Source: Prevotella sp. UBA2725 (GTDB taxonomy: Bacteria; Bacteroidota; Bacteroidia; Bacteroidales; Bacteroidaceae). From it: a DNA stretch of 42,782 nucleotides. The position numbers and the translations under genes were made by a program. The stretch lies in assembly GCA_002353825.1 (NCBI GenBank), contig DEKJ01000015.1, positions 1-42,782 of the forward strand. Reading direction: 5' to 3'. Positions 8,841-16,565 of this stretch are shown piece after piece (position 1 is the stretch's first letter; each line of letters opens with the position of its first letter). The notes beneath the pieces are model-generated. The model searched no databases, was not told the DNA's origin, and worked only from the letters and a program-made list of their open reading frames with translations.

Positions 8841-11477
8841 TTAGAAGTCAACCACTGTGATTCCTGCCCCTCCGAACCGTACATCTTCGTCGTGATAATG
8901 ACTTACGGTGGGCTCTGCAGAGAGATACTGACGGATGAGCTGTCTCAAGATGCCATTGCCTTTACCGTGGAGGATACGGACACGTTGCACTCCCATCAGC
9001 ACGGCGTCGTCGATGAAATAACGCACGGCTTGAAGGGCCTCGTCGCCACGCATGCCACGCACGTCGAGGTCGGGGTGGAAGTCTTTGCGGTGGTCGTCGA
9101 TGGTGCTCTGTGTCACTTGAGATACGTGATAAGCCTGCAGTCCTTCCTTGATGGCATCCATCTTACTCTTCGGCTCAGCAGAAGCGCCGGCGGCCAGCTG
9201 CTCCTTCGTGATAAGTTCAAGGCGAGAGACTGGCACCTTCGTCCGCATGTCACCGACAAGAACAGTAGCGGTCTTACCCGACAACTGCTCCACGGTGCCT
9301 TGCGAACGTAGACCTTTGAGTCGCACAGTGTCGCCCACAACGATGGCTCGGTCTACAGTAGTCTTACCCTTGCCTTTTGCGTCACGCAGTATGGCTGCAG
9401 CCTTCTCTTCATCTGTCTTCTTCTTTTTCTTGCGGTCCTCATGTCGTTGCTTGCGCGCCTTGAGTTGTTCAACCTTCTTTTGGAAGTCCTCATCGGAGAG
9501 GAAGCCGGCCTTCTGCTTGTTCTTTGCAGCATCTTTCCAGTTATCGTCCTCGACCTCCTGCTTGAAGGCGTCGAGCTCGGCGCGGATCTTTCGTGTCTCC
9601 TCCTTGGCAGCCTGCTGCTCGCGAATCTCGCGGATGGCATTCTCTATGCGTTTATTGCTCTCTTTCAGCAGCTCTTCGGCCTCTTGCTTGGCCTTGGCAA
9701 GGACAGCCTTGCGCTCGGCATCCACATCGGTGATGCCTTTCTCATATTGTTCAATACGAGCCTGGAGCTCTTTCTCTTTCTGATGAACCGTCTGACGTTT
9801 CTGCTCCCAGTAACGCTTGTCGCGGACGATATCCTGGAGGTACTTGTCGCTTTGGATATAGTCGGAGCCCACGATCTCTGAAGCTTGCTGGATGACCTGC
9901 TCCGGCAGTCCTATCTTGCGCGCTATCTCGATGGCGAAGGAACTTCCCGGGCGGCCAATAGCCAATTGGAAGAGCGGTCGCATCTCGTGGCGGTCGTAAA
10001 GCATGGCTCCGTTGACAACACCCGCATGAGAATCAGCGAAGTGCTTGAGGTTCTGATAGTGAGTCGTGATGACGGCCCACGCTCCTTTCTTGCAGAACTG
10101 GTCGAGCACGCTCTCGGCGATAGCACCACCGATCTGAGGCTCTGTACCAGTACCGAACTCATCGATAAGGATCAGTGTTTTGTTCGATGCCTGCTTCATC
10201 ATATTCTTCATGTTGAGCAGATGTGAGGAATACGTAGAGAGATCATTCTCAAGACTCTGCTCGTCGCCGATGTCAATCATGATATCCGAGAACACGCCAC
10301 ATCTGCTACGTGGATCCACAGGGATGCTCAGACCGCATTGCAGCATATATTGTAACAGTGCTGTGGTCTTAAGACAAACGGACTTACCACCAGCATTAGG
10401 GCCGGAGATGACGAGGATATGCTTTTCGGGTGTCAGCATGATGTCGAGAGGAACAATACTTCCGCTGTTCTCTTTTTTAAGATGCTCCTCAAGCAGAGGG
10501 TGGCGAGCACGGATAAAGTCAATATAAGGCGATTCTTTCACTTTGGGTTCGAAGCCATCCATCTCTCGGGCTACGCGAGCCTTGGCTTGAATGAAGTCGA
10601 TCTGAGCAAGAAACTCATAGGAGTCGAGCATCTCACGAACGTGGGGCCGGATACGCTCTGCCATCTTCGTGAGGATACGGATGATCTCCTTACGCTCTTC
10701 ACCCTCGAGCTCGCGAATCTTGTTGTTTGCCTCCACCACTTCCGTAGGCTCGATGTATACGGTGCGGCCTGTGGCACTTTCATCGTGGACGATACCCGAG
10801 ATCTTTCTCTTCAGTCCCGGGGCCACTGGGATAACGAGGCGCCCGTCGCGCATAGCAGGAGCCGCATCCTTATCCACGATGCCTTCGCTCTGTGCGGAGT
10901 GAAGAATGTTGTTGAGAATACGAGACACGGAGCCGGCTGTATGTGCCATCTCCCGGCGGATATTCAGAAGCTCCGGAGACGCGTTGTCACGGATGTGACC
11001 GAACTTATCGATGATCTGGTCGATTTGCTGGATGATAATCGGGAACGTAGCGATACCGTCAGCGAGGTCGTGAAGAGCGGGATAATCCCATTTCTTCAGC
11101 ACGACATCGCTGTCATCGTCCTCTTGGTCAGGCAGTTCTTCGCCCCGATAGAGGAATTTTACGAGGTCGTCGATGGTCTTTAGCGAACGGCGCAGGTCGA
11201 AAAGCTCGCTCTCTTCCATCCACGTGTTCTGCAGTCGTACACGTTTCAGACTGTCGCGCACATCAAAGAAGCTCGTGAGAGGAAAGTCGTCTTCCTCCTC
11301 CTCTATCCTACGCATCTCGTGCAGTTCTTCCATCCATGTGTTTATCTGTTCGGGATCATCTGAGAAGGACATCTGCTCTACCAAGCCTTTGCCCAATGTA
11401 GAGAGGCATGCAGCGCTCAGTTTGTCTTTTATCTCGTCAAACCCTATCTTTTTTTCAAAATTCTTTGGATATATCAT
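8841..11477 (-). CDS. mutS2: MutS2-family ATPase/endonuclease with Smr domain
   Basis: 878 residues. MutS2 lacks the mismatch-recognition domains of MutS. Family members suppress homologous recombination or act on collided ribosomes, and this sequence cannot tell which. An N-terminal helical core (about 1-320) is followed by the ABC-type ATPase with Walker A GPNAGGKS near residue 360, Walker B LILIDEFGTGTE and the HYQNLK switch region. A long charged coiled coil spans about 510-640. A KOW-like segment (GDTVRLKGLRSQGTV) precedes the C-terminal Smr nuclease domain (about 800-878), which has LDVRGMRG and the HGKGNGILR loop. All key elements are present. The gene is transcribed alone; no TAnnTTTG promoter was found just upstream. 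Confidence 0.93.
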   Translation of the reverse strand: MIYPKNFEKKIGFDEIKDKLSAACLSTLGKGLVEQMSFSDDPEQINTWMEELHEMRRIEEEEDDFPLTSFFDVRDSLKRVRLQNTWMEESELFDLRRSLKTIDDLVKFLYRGEELPDQEDDDSDVVLKKWDYPALHDLADGIATFPIIIQQIDQIIDKFGHIRDNASPELLNIRREMAHTAGSVSRILNNILHSAQSEGIVDKDAAPAMRDGRLVIPVAPGLKRKISGIVHDESATGRTVYIEPTEVVEANNKIRELEGEERKEIIRILTKMAERIRPHVREMLDSYEFLAQIDFIQAKARVAREMDGFEPKVKESPYIDFIRARHPLLEEHLKKENSGSIVPLDIMLTPEKHILVISGPNAGGKSVCLKTTALLQYMLQCGLSIPVDPRSRCGVFSDIMIDIGDEQSLENDLSTYSSHLLNMKNMMKQASNKTLILIDEFGTGTEPQIGGAIAESVLDQFCKKGAWAVITTHYQNLKHFADSHAGVVNGAMLYDRHEMRPLFQLAIGRPGSSFAIEIARKIGLPEQVIQQASEIVGSDYIQSDKYLQDIVRDKRYWEQKRQTVHQKEKELQARIEQYEKGITDVDAERKAVLAKAKQEAEELLKESNKRIENAIREIREQQAAKEETRKIRAELDAFKQEVEDDNWKDAAKNKQKAGFLSDEDFQKKVEQLKARKQRHEDRKKKKKTDEEKAAAILRDAKGKGKTTVDRAIVVGDTVRLKGLRSQGTVEQLSGKTATVLVGDMRTKVPVSRLELITKEQLAAGASAEPKSKMDAIKEGLQAYHVSQVTQSTIDDHRKDFHPDLDVRGMRGDEALQAVRYFIDDAVLMGVQRVRILHGKGNGILRQLIRQYLSAEPTVSHYHDEDVRFGGAGITVVDF

Positions 11478-11500
11478 TATTCGTTGTTTATGCTTTGCAA

Positions 11501-11602
11501 GGGCCGCCCCCAGATGCGGCCATCATTAGCAATTGTGATTATTTTCTGCTGGATCTTAGATGATCCTGCAGTGGGTGGCCGCCACTGGGGGCGGCCACTG
11601 CA
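11501..11602. repeat. Pair of GC-rich REP-like palindromes
   Basis: Two inverted repeats sit in the mutS2-fic gap. The first pairs GGCCGC (11502-11507) with GCGGCC (11516-11521). The second is a nested dyad at 11568-11602, where an outer CTGCAGTGG/CCACTGCAAG arm encloses a GTGGCCGCC/GGGGGCGGCC arm. The core GTGGCCGCC recurs at 14445 and 23405, suggesting a dispersed repeat family of this genome. Confidence 0.7.
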
Positions 11603-11636
11603 AGCGGATGGAAAGCTTCATGAGCATGCAATCTCA

Positions 11637-11718
11637 TTGTTTGTCGAACGTCGCACAATTGTTTGTCGAACGTCGCACAATTGTTTGTCGAACGTCGCAC
11701 AATTGTTTGTCGAACGTC
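11637..11718. repeat. 22-bp tandem repeat, about 3.7 copies
   Basis: Three identical 22-bp units (11637-11658, 11659-11680, 11681-11702) and a partial fourth (11703-11718) follow each other with no spacer. Each starts TTGTTTGTCG and ends CGTCGCACAA, and is an imperfect dyad (TTGT...ACAA outside, G.CG..CG.C inside). The unit length is about two helical turns. The array lies just beyond the 3' end of fic; its role is unknown. Confidence 0.9.
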
Positions 11719-11740
11719 AGCCGATGTCGATAAAGTATCT

Positions 11741-12523
11741 TCAGAAGAAGAACAAAGTGCGACTTGCCTTGCGTTTCTGCTCAATATCACTCTTCATTTG
11801 ACTCATAGCGGCCTTGAAGAAGAAACGGATGAGATATTCATCCGTTTTTTCTTTCCGTATCTGCTTCAATGCTCCGATATATTCCTGCCGATCTTCCTTC
11901 CGGATGATAAGCTCAGGCAGCCCGAAGTGAAGCAAAATGAAGTTGCTCATTAACCGACCTGTACGTCCATTGCCGTCGCGGAAAGGATGCAGATATTCGT
12001 AGAAGCCGTGAAAGCGGGCTGCAAGTATCATGGGATGAGCCTTTCGGCTCCTAATGGCTTCATTCGTAGACTCCATGAGGCGGGGCACTTGCGCAACGAG
12101 TTTCTCGTGCTCACCGAAGACTGTGTCACCTGCTGCCATATCCACAGTCGTGAACTCCCCGGGGGTGGCGTCAGGTGCTTTGTATGCCATTGTGTGGAGC
12201 GTAACGAGTTTGTTAATGTGTTTCATTAGTTCCACATCAAAGGGATGATCAAGATGAGCGTGCATCCACTCGTAAGCTGCGAAGTGGTCAGCCATTTCCT
12301 GGCATTCGAGCAGTGATTTACCGACTGGTTTGTAGCCCAAGCCTTGCTCGAACAATGCACGGGTGTCGTCTACACTGAACGATGACCCTTCGATGCCACA
12401 ACTATGGCATGAAAAGAGAATCTCATTTCGTTCCCGTGCCTGTTCCTTGCCCAATGGGCCATCGACCTCTTGCTGGAAAGTTGCAACCGTTGTATCGTAT
12501 TGTTGTATTTCTGCTTCAAACAT
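11741..12523 (-). CDS. Fic family protein (class II AMP-transferase)
   Basis: 260 residues. Fic enzymes transfer AMP from ATP to a hydroxyl side chain of target proteins. The complete catalytic motif HPFRDGNGRTGR spans residues 179-190, with His179 as catalytic base. The N-terminal inhibitory-helix motif (S/T)xxxE(G/N) reads SCGIEG at residues 41-46 and would place Glu45 in the ATP pocket, making this a class II, self-inhibited Fic. A flap with hydrophobic residues (about 122-140) precedes the core. No antitoxin gene adjoins it, as expected when the inhibitory helix is built in. A TAAATTTG box on the minus strand (12547-12540) is the likely promoter. The targets cannot be predicted. Confidence 0.9.
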   Translation of the reverse strand: MFEAEIQQYDTTVATFQQEVDGPLGKEQARERNEILFSCHSCGIEGSSFSVDDTRALFEQGLGYKPVGKSLLECQEMADHFAAYEWMHAHLDHPFDVELMKHINKLVTLHTMAYKAPDATPGEFTTVDMAAGDTVFGEHEKLVAQVPRLMESTNEAIRSRKAHPMILAARFHGFYEYLHPFRDGNGRTGRLMSNFILLHFGLPELIIRKEDRQEYIGALKQIRKEKTDEYLIRFFFKAAMSQMKSDIEQKRKASRTLFFF

Positions 12524-12539
12524 ACGTGAACTCTTTCTG

Positions 12540-12547
12540 CAAATTTA
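12540..12547 (-). promoter_or_regulatory. Putative -7 box of fic
   Basis: TAAATTTG on the minus strand matches TAnnTTTG, 17 nt before the fic start codon. No good -33 element is visible, so this is tentative. Confidence 0.45.
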
Positions 12548-12620
12548 CAAAAACTTTTCTGTCTATACCTAAGGACGAGATTATTTTTTTGGTTTCTTCG
12601 TTGTTTTGGATTAATCTGTC

Positions 12621-12628
12621 TACTTTTG
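12621..12628 (+). promoter_or_regulatory. -7 box of the Nim-like gene
   Basis: TACTTTTG matches TAnnTTTG, with TTG at 12601-12603 as a somewhat close -33 candidate (17 bp). The ATG follows at 12656. Confidence 0.6.
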
Positions 12629-12655
12629 CAAGTAGAAACATTAATTATTGGACGT

Positions 12656-13147
12656 ATGAAGTATATTAACGACACTGTCCGTCGTCAGGACCGGCTGATG
12701 GACGAAGAACGGGCAAGAGAGATTCTTAAGACAGCAGAGTATGGTGTACTGTCGATGACCGATGGTGACCAGCCCTATGGCATTCCTGTCAATTTCATCT
12801 GGGATGGGAAGGAAAGCATCTACATCCATTGTGCTCCCGAAGGCCGAAAACTGCGTATTATAGAGAAGATCCCAAAGGTGTCGCTTTGTGCTATCGGACG
12901 GGTTCATCTTCTGCCTCGCAACTTCACTTCGGAGTATGAGAGTGTCGTTGTCTTTGGTAAGGCTCACATTCATCTGTCACCGGAAGAACGCATGGATGCT
13001 CTTCACCTGCTCATTGACAAACTGTCGCCTGACTATAAGGTTATTGGCGATAAGTATGCACATGCCAGTTTCCATCGCACGGAGATTATCCGCATTGATA
13101 TCACTGACTTTTCAGGAAAATGCAAGAAAGTGAAACATCCCGATTAA
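12656..13147 (+). CDS. Pyridoxamine 5'-phosphate oxidase-like flavin protein (Nim-like)
   Basis: 163 residues of the split-barrel FMN-binding family that includes the nitroimidazole reductases NimA-J. The N-terminus (VRRQDRLMDEERAREIL), the GIPVNFIWD strand and IYIHCAPEGRKLRIIE match that group. His58 is in the position of the conserved histidine of NimA (IYFHxAxEG-type motif). Chromosomal relatives are widespread in Bacteroidales and usually act as general flavin reductases. Resistance to metronidazole cannot be inferred from sequence. The ATG at 12656 is preferred over an upstream TTG because the latter lies inside the promoter -7 box. Confidence 0.85.
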   Translation: MKYINDTVRRQDRLMDEERAREILKTAEYGVLSMTDGDQPYGIPVNFIWDGKESIYIHCAPEGRKLRIIEKIPKVSLCAIGRVHLLPRNFTSEYESVVVFGKAHIHLSPEERMDALHLLIDKLSPDYKVIGDKYAHASFHRTEIIRIDITDFSGKCKKVKHPD

Positions 13148-13186
13148 ATATTGGCTGATTCTTTCCCCAATCAGAAGATTATTTGT

Positions 13187-13194
13187 TAATTTTG
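13187..13194 (+). promoter_or_regulatory. -7 box of the panCD operon
   Basis: TAATTTTG fits TAnnTTTG, 22 nt before the panC ATG. This placement rules out the upstream in-frame starts of the reading frame. No clear -33 element is visible. Confidence 0.55.
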
Positions 13195-13215
13195 CATGTG
13201 GTAAACAAACAAACA

Positions 13216-14073
13216 ATGAAAGTATTCAAAAAGATTGTAGATCTTCAGAACGAACTTTTCCTTGTTCGCAAAGAGGGTAAAGAGATTGGTCTCGTCCCAA
13301 CAATGGGAGCTCTTCATGAGGGGCACGCCTCTCTGATTAAACGTAGCGTTAAAGAAAATGGTGCTACGGTTGTGTCTATTTTCCTCAATCCTACACAGTT
13401 TAATGACAAAGGTGATCTGGAGCGCTATCCGCGTACGCTCGAAGCAGACTGCAAGCTTTGTGAAGAGTGTGGTGCTCAGTATGTCTTTGCTCCTTCCGTG
13501 GAAGAGATGTATCCTACACCCGATACTCGCCATTTTGAGTTCCCACCGCAGACAACCGTTATGGAGGGAGCCAAGCGTCCCGGCCATTTCAATGGTGTGT
13601 GTCAGGTCGTGAGCCGTCTCTTCTACATCGTAAAGCCTAACCGTGCTTACTTCGGAGAGAAAGACTGGCAGCAGATCGCTGTGGTGAAGCGCCTCGTGAA
13701 ATACATCGGCTACGATAAGCTCGTGCACATCGTTGAGTGCCCGATCGTCCGTGATGCTGATGGACTCGCCAAGAGCTCGCGCAATACTCTGCTTACTCCA
13801 GAAGAGCGTGCCATCGCTCCCCGTATTTACCAGGCCCTGAAAGAGAGTGTAGACTATGCCAAGACGCACACGGTAAAGGAAACACACGACAAGGTGGTTG
13901 CTGACATCAATGCAGTCGATGGTCTCGAGGTTGAATACTTTGAGATTGTGGACGGTAACACACTATTGGATGTCAACGATTGGAACGACAGCAACTATGT
14001 TGTAGGTTGCATCACCGTCTATTGTGGACACACGCCTATCCGTCTCATTGACCACATCAAATACAAAGAATAA
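13216..14073 (+). CDS. panC: Pantothenate synthetase
   Basis: 285 residues. PanC joins pantoate and beta-alanine with ATP to give pantothenate (vitamin B5) in the cytoplasm. The nucleotidyltransferase signature PTMGALHEGH lies near residues 29-38 and the second nucleotide-binding loop LAKSSRN is in place of the usual MSSRN. NPTQF and GEKDWQQ motifs are also present. The start at 13216 follows the family N-terminus (MKVFKKI) and the promoter. panD begins 1 nt after the stop, so this is a panCD operon facing panB. Confidence 0.96.
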   Translation: MKVFKKIVDLQNELFLVRKEGKEIGLVPTMGALHEGHASLIKRSVKENGATVVSIFLNPTQFNDKGDLERYPRTLEADCKLCEECGAQYVFAPSVEEMYPTPDTRHFEFPPQTTVMEGAKRPGHFNGVCQVVSRLFYIVKPNRAYFGEKDWQQIAVVKRLVKYIGYDKLVHIVECPIVRDADGLAKSSRNTLLTPEERAIAPRIYQALKESVDYAKTHTVKETHDKVVADINAVDGLEVEYFEIVDGNTLLDVNDWNDSNYVVGCITVYCGHTPIRLIDHIKYKE

Positions 14074-14074
14074 T

Positions 14075-14419
14075 ATGTTGATTGAAGTATTAAAAAGCAA
14101 ACTGCACTGTGTCACAGTGACCGATGCCAACCTGCAATATCGTGGCAGCATCACGATCGATGAAGACCTGATGGATGCCGCAGATATGATTGCTGGTCAG
14201 AAGGTGCAGATTGTAGACAACAATAATGGTGAGCGTTTCGAGACCTATATCATCAAAGGTGAGCGTGGCTCCGGCTGTATCTGTCTCAATGGCGCAGCAG
14301 CACGCAAGGTGCAGATCGGTGATACCGTCATCATTATTGCTTATGCATTGATGGACTTTGAAGAGGCTAAGGCCTTCAAGCCCACCATTGTGATTCCTAA
14401 AGAAGGAAACAAACTTTAA
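14075..14419 (+). CDS. panD: Aspartate 1-decarboxylase
   Basis: 114 residues. PanD makes beta-alanine from aspartate and is a pyruvoyl enzyme formed by self-cleavage. The cleavage site Gly24-Ser25 in YRGSITID is intact, so Ser25 becomes the pyruvoyl group. The C-terminal part GAAARKVQIGDTVIIIAYA is typical. The ATG at 14075 lies 1 nt after the panC stop. A GC-rich hairpin follows the stop by 11 nt. Confidence 0.96.
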   Translation: MLIEVLKSKLHCVTVTDANLQYRGSITIDEDLMDAADMIAGQKVQIVDNNNGERFETYIIKGERGSGCICLNGAAARKVQIGDTVIIIAYALMDFEEAKAFKPTIVIPKEGNKL

Positions 14420-14430
14420 TACCACTCGTA

Positions 14431-14453
14431 GGGGCGGCCCTCGTGGCCGCCCT
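14431..14453. terminator. GC-rich palindrome, likely bidirectional terminator
   Basis: GGGCGGCC (14432-14439) pairs with GGCCGCCC (14445-14452) around a 5-nt loop, followed by TATTGTTTTA. It lies between the convergent panD and panB and could stop both transcripts. Its core matches the palindromes at 11501-11602 and 23391-23419. Confidence 0.7.
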
Positions 14454-14459
14454 ATTGTT

Positions 14460-15278
14460 TTAATAGCTCTCTTCCGCATTTGGGAAGTCAGAGGTCTTGA
14501 CGGCTTTCACATAAGCCTGAACGCCATCTGTCATACACTTACATACGTCAGCGAAATGGCGCAGAAACTTAGGCTTGAAGCCTTGTGTCATGCCTAAGGC
14601 ATCCGCATAAACCAGTACCTGGCCATCTGTGTCTGGACCTGCTCCAATACCGATTGTAGCAGCTTTCACTTCTTTTGTCACTTGTGCGGCGAGTTTTGCA
14701 GGCACCTTTTCCAATGTTATCGCGAAGCATCCTGCCTCATCAAGGGCATGAGCATCTTCGAGCAATTGTTGCGCTTCTTTCTCTTCCTTTGCGCGCAGTC
14801 CATAGCCGCCAAACTCGTGGATACTCTGTGGAGTCAGTCCTAAGTGTCCTACGACAGGAACACCTGCTTCAACGATGGCTTTAACCGTTTCTGCGATACG
14901 CTTTCCTCCTTCAAGCTTCACGGCATCTACGCCTGTCTCTTTCATAATGCGGATGGCATTGCGAACTCCTTCCTCCTTGCTAACTTGATAGGAGCCGAAA
15001 GGCATGTCGCATACTACAAGGCAATGAGAGCAGGCACGAGCTACACTGCGTGCGTGATAAATCATCTGGTCGAGGGTGATGGGGAGTGTGTCGGTATTGC
15101 CTGCCATAACGTTGGAGGCTGAGTCGCCAATAAGGATAGCGTCTATGCCGGCACGATCGAGGATGCCTGCTGTCGTAAAGTCGTAAGCTGTCATCTGAGC
15201 GATTTTCTCACCGGCGGCTTTCATCTGTAAAATAGTCTTGGTGGTAATCTTTTTCTTGTCTGTTGTTAAGTAACCCAT
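14460..15278 (-). CDS. panB: 3-methyl-2-oxobutanoate hydroxymethyltransferase
   Basis: 272 residues, full length. PanB adds a hydroxymethyl group from methylene-tetrahydrofolate to 2-oxoisovalerate, giving ketopantoate. The TAYDFTTAGILDRAG start, GDSASNVM (metal ligand Asp52), KLEGG, GHLGLTPQS and ITLEKVPAKLA (catalytic Glu) are present. It converges on panCD and diverges from coaBC, so the four pan/coa units cluster but use separate promoters. Confidence 0.96.
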   Translation of the reverse strand: MGYLTTDKKKITTKTILQMKAAGEKIAQMTAYDFTTAGILDRAGIDAILIGDSASNVMAGNTDTLPITLDQMIYHARSVARACSHCLVVCDMPFGSYQVSKEEGVRNAIRIMKETGVDAVKLEGGKRIAETVKAIVEAGVPVVGHLGLTPQSIHEFGGYGLRAKEEKEAQQLLEDAHALDEAGCFAITLEKVPAKLAAQVTKEVKAATIGIGAGPDTDGQVLVYADALGMTQGFKPKFLRHFADVCKCMTDGVQAYVKAVKTSDFPNAEESY

Positions 15279-15300
15279 GATTATTAGTTGTTATCATGTG

Positions 15301-15329
15301 CAAAGTTATATAATTATTTAGTAACTTTG
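15301..15329. promoter_or_regulatory. Divergent -7 boxes of panB and coaBC
   Basis: TAACTTTG occurs on the minus strand at 15308-15301 (for panB) and again on the plus strand at 15322-15329 (for coaBC). The two promoters face away and overlap, so their polymerases would compete. Neither has a clear -33 TTG. Confidence 0.6.
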
Positions 15330-15369
15330 TAGCGTAATACGAAAACTTATCCGATAAATAGCTGACAAA

Positions 15370-16560
15370 ATGCTTAAAGGAAAGAAAATAGTGCTTGGAA
15401 TCACCGGTTCCATCGCTGCCTATAAGTCGTGTCTTATCATCCGCGGACTTATCAAACGCGGGGCTGAGGTACAAGTCGTCATCACTCCGGCCGGCAAGGA
15501 GTTCATTACTCCCATCACTCTGAGTGCCTTGACGCATAAGCCCGTCATCAGTGAATTCTTTTCACAGCGCGACGGCACGTGGCATTCGCATGTCGACCTT
15601 GGTTTGTGGGCTGATGCCATGCTTATTGCTCCTTGTACGGCAAGCAGCATAGGGAAAATGGCAAATGGTATCGCTGACAACATGCTGATCACTACCTATC
15701 TCTCAATGAAAGCTCCAGTGTTTATTGCGCCAGCTATGGATCTGGATATGTATCGTCATCCTTCCACACAACATAATCTTGAACTGCTTCGCAGCTTTGG
15801 CAACCATATCATTGAACCGGGCACAGGGTTCTTAGCTTCTGGTCTCGAAGGCAAAGGACGCATGGAAGAGCCGGAGAACATCATAGAAGTGCTTGACCGC
15901 GCTTTGGAGCCTAATACCGTTTTGACAGGTAAGCATGTGCTTATCACGGCTGGGCCTACTTATGAGAAGATTGATCCCGTGCGCTTCATCGGTAACTATT
16001 CCTCGGGCAAGATGGGGTTTGCCTTAGCTGAAGAGTGCTATCGACGTGGAGCGGAGGTAACGTTGGTCGCCGGGCCTGTGTCGCTGAAGTGTTCTGCAGG
16101 TATCCATCGCGTCAATGTGGAGAGTTGCGATGAGATGTATGAGGCGGCTACGGAGGCTTTTCCAAAGAGCGATGCCGCTATTCTTTGTGCTGCTGTCGCA
16201 GACTTTAAGCCATCTCAGGTCTCGGATACGAAGATCAATCGCGGAAAAGACGGACTGCACATCGACTTACAGCCCACTCAGGATATCGCAGCCTCATTAG
16301 GAAAAATGAAGAGAGAGGATCAGCGGCTTGTCTGTTTCGCACTTGAAACAAATGATGAGGAGCAGCATGCTGAAGCTAAATTAAAAAAGAAAAATGCAGA
16401 TTTCATCGTGCTCAACTCCACCCGCATCCCCGGAACGACTTTTAGAAGTGACGACAATCAGATAGCTATTATTTCTTCTGCCGGTCGACACGATTATCCT
16501 AAAAAGCCAAAGGCTGAAGTAGCAGCAGATATCATTGATCAGTTAGAGCAATTGTTTTAG
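15370..16560 (+). CDS. coaBC: Phosphopantothenoylcysteine decarboxylase / phosphopantothenate-cysteine ligase
   Basis: 396 residues with both halves. CoaC (about 1-185) is a flavin decarboxylase beginning GITGSIAAYKS with catalytic His74 (HSHVDLG). CoaB (about 188-396) has ITAGPTYEKIDPVRFIGNYSSGKMG and AAVADFKPS...KIN. CoaB couples 4'-phosphopantothenate to cysteine with CTP and CoaC decarboxylates the product. Two residues of the standard CoaC active site differ: the PxMN asparagine is Asp124 (PAMDLDM), and the cysteine of the ACG flap is Ser157 (LASGLEGKGRM). This may be a Bacteroidota variant. It leads an operon with the pantothenate kinase. Confidence 0.94.
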   Translation: MLKGKKIVLGITGSIAAYKSCLIIRGLIKRGAEVQVVITPAGKEFITPITLSALTHKPVISEFFSQRDGTWHSHVDLGLWADAMLIAPCTASSIGKMANGIADNMLITTYLSMKAPVFIAPAMDLDMYRHPSTQHNLELLRSFGNHIIEPGTGFLASGLEGKGRMEEPENIIEVLDRALEPNTVLTGKHVLITAGPTYEKIDPVRFIGNYSSGKMGFALAEECYRRGAEVTLVAGPVSLKCSAGIHRVNVESCDEMYEAATEAFPKSDAAILCAAVADFKPSQVSDTKINRGKDGLHIDLQPTQDIAASLGKMKREDQRLVCFALETNDEEQHAEAKLKKKNADFIVLNSTRIPGTTFRSDDNQIAIISSAGRHDYPKKPKAEVAADIIDQLEQLF

Positions 16561-16565
16561 ATATT

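Noticed and set aside
9148..11183. Long plus-strand open frames (up to 254 codons) across mutS2
   Set aside because: They are antisense shadows of a fully conserved MutS2; the translations are low-complexity (Ser/Arg or Leu rich) and show no domains.
11637..11718. Possible CRISPR array
   Set aside because: The repeats are directly adjacent with no spacers and no cas genes are in the window.
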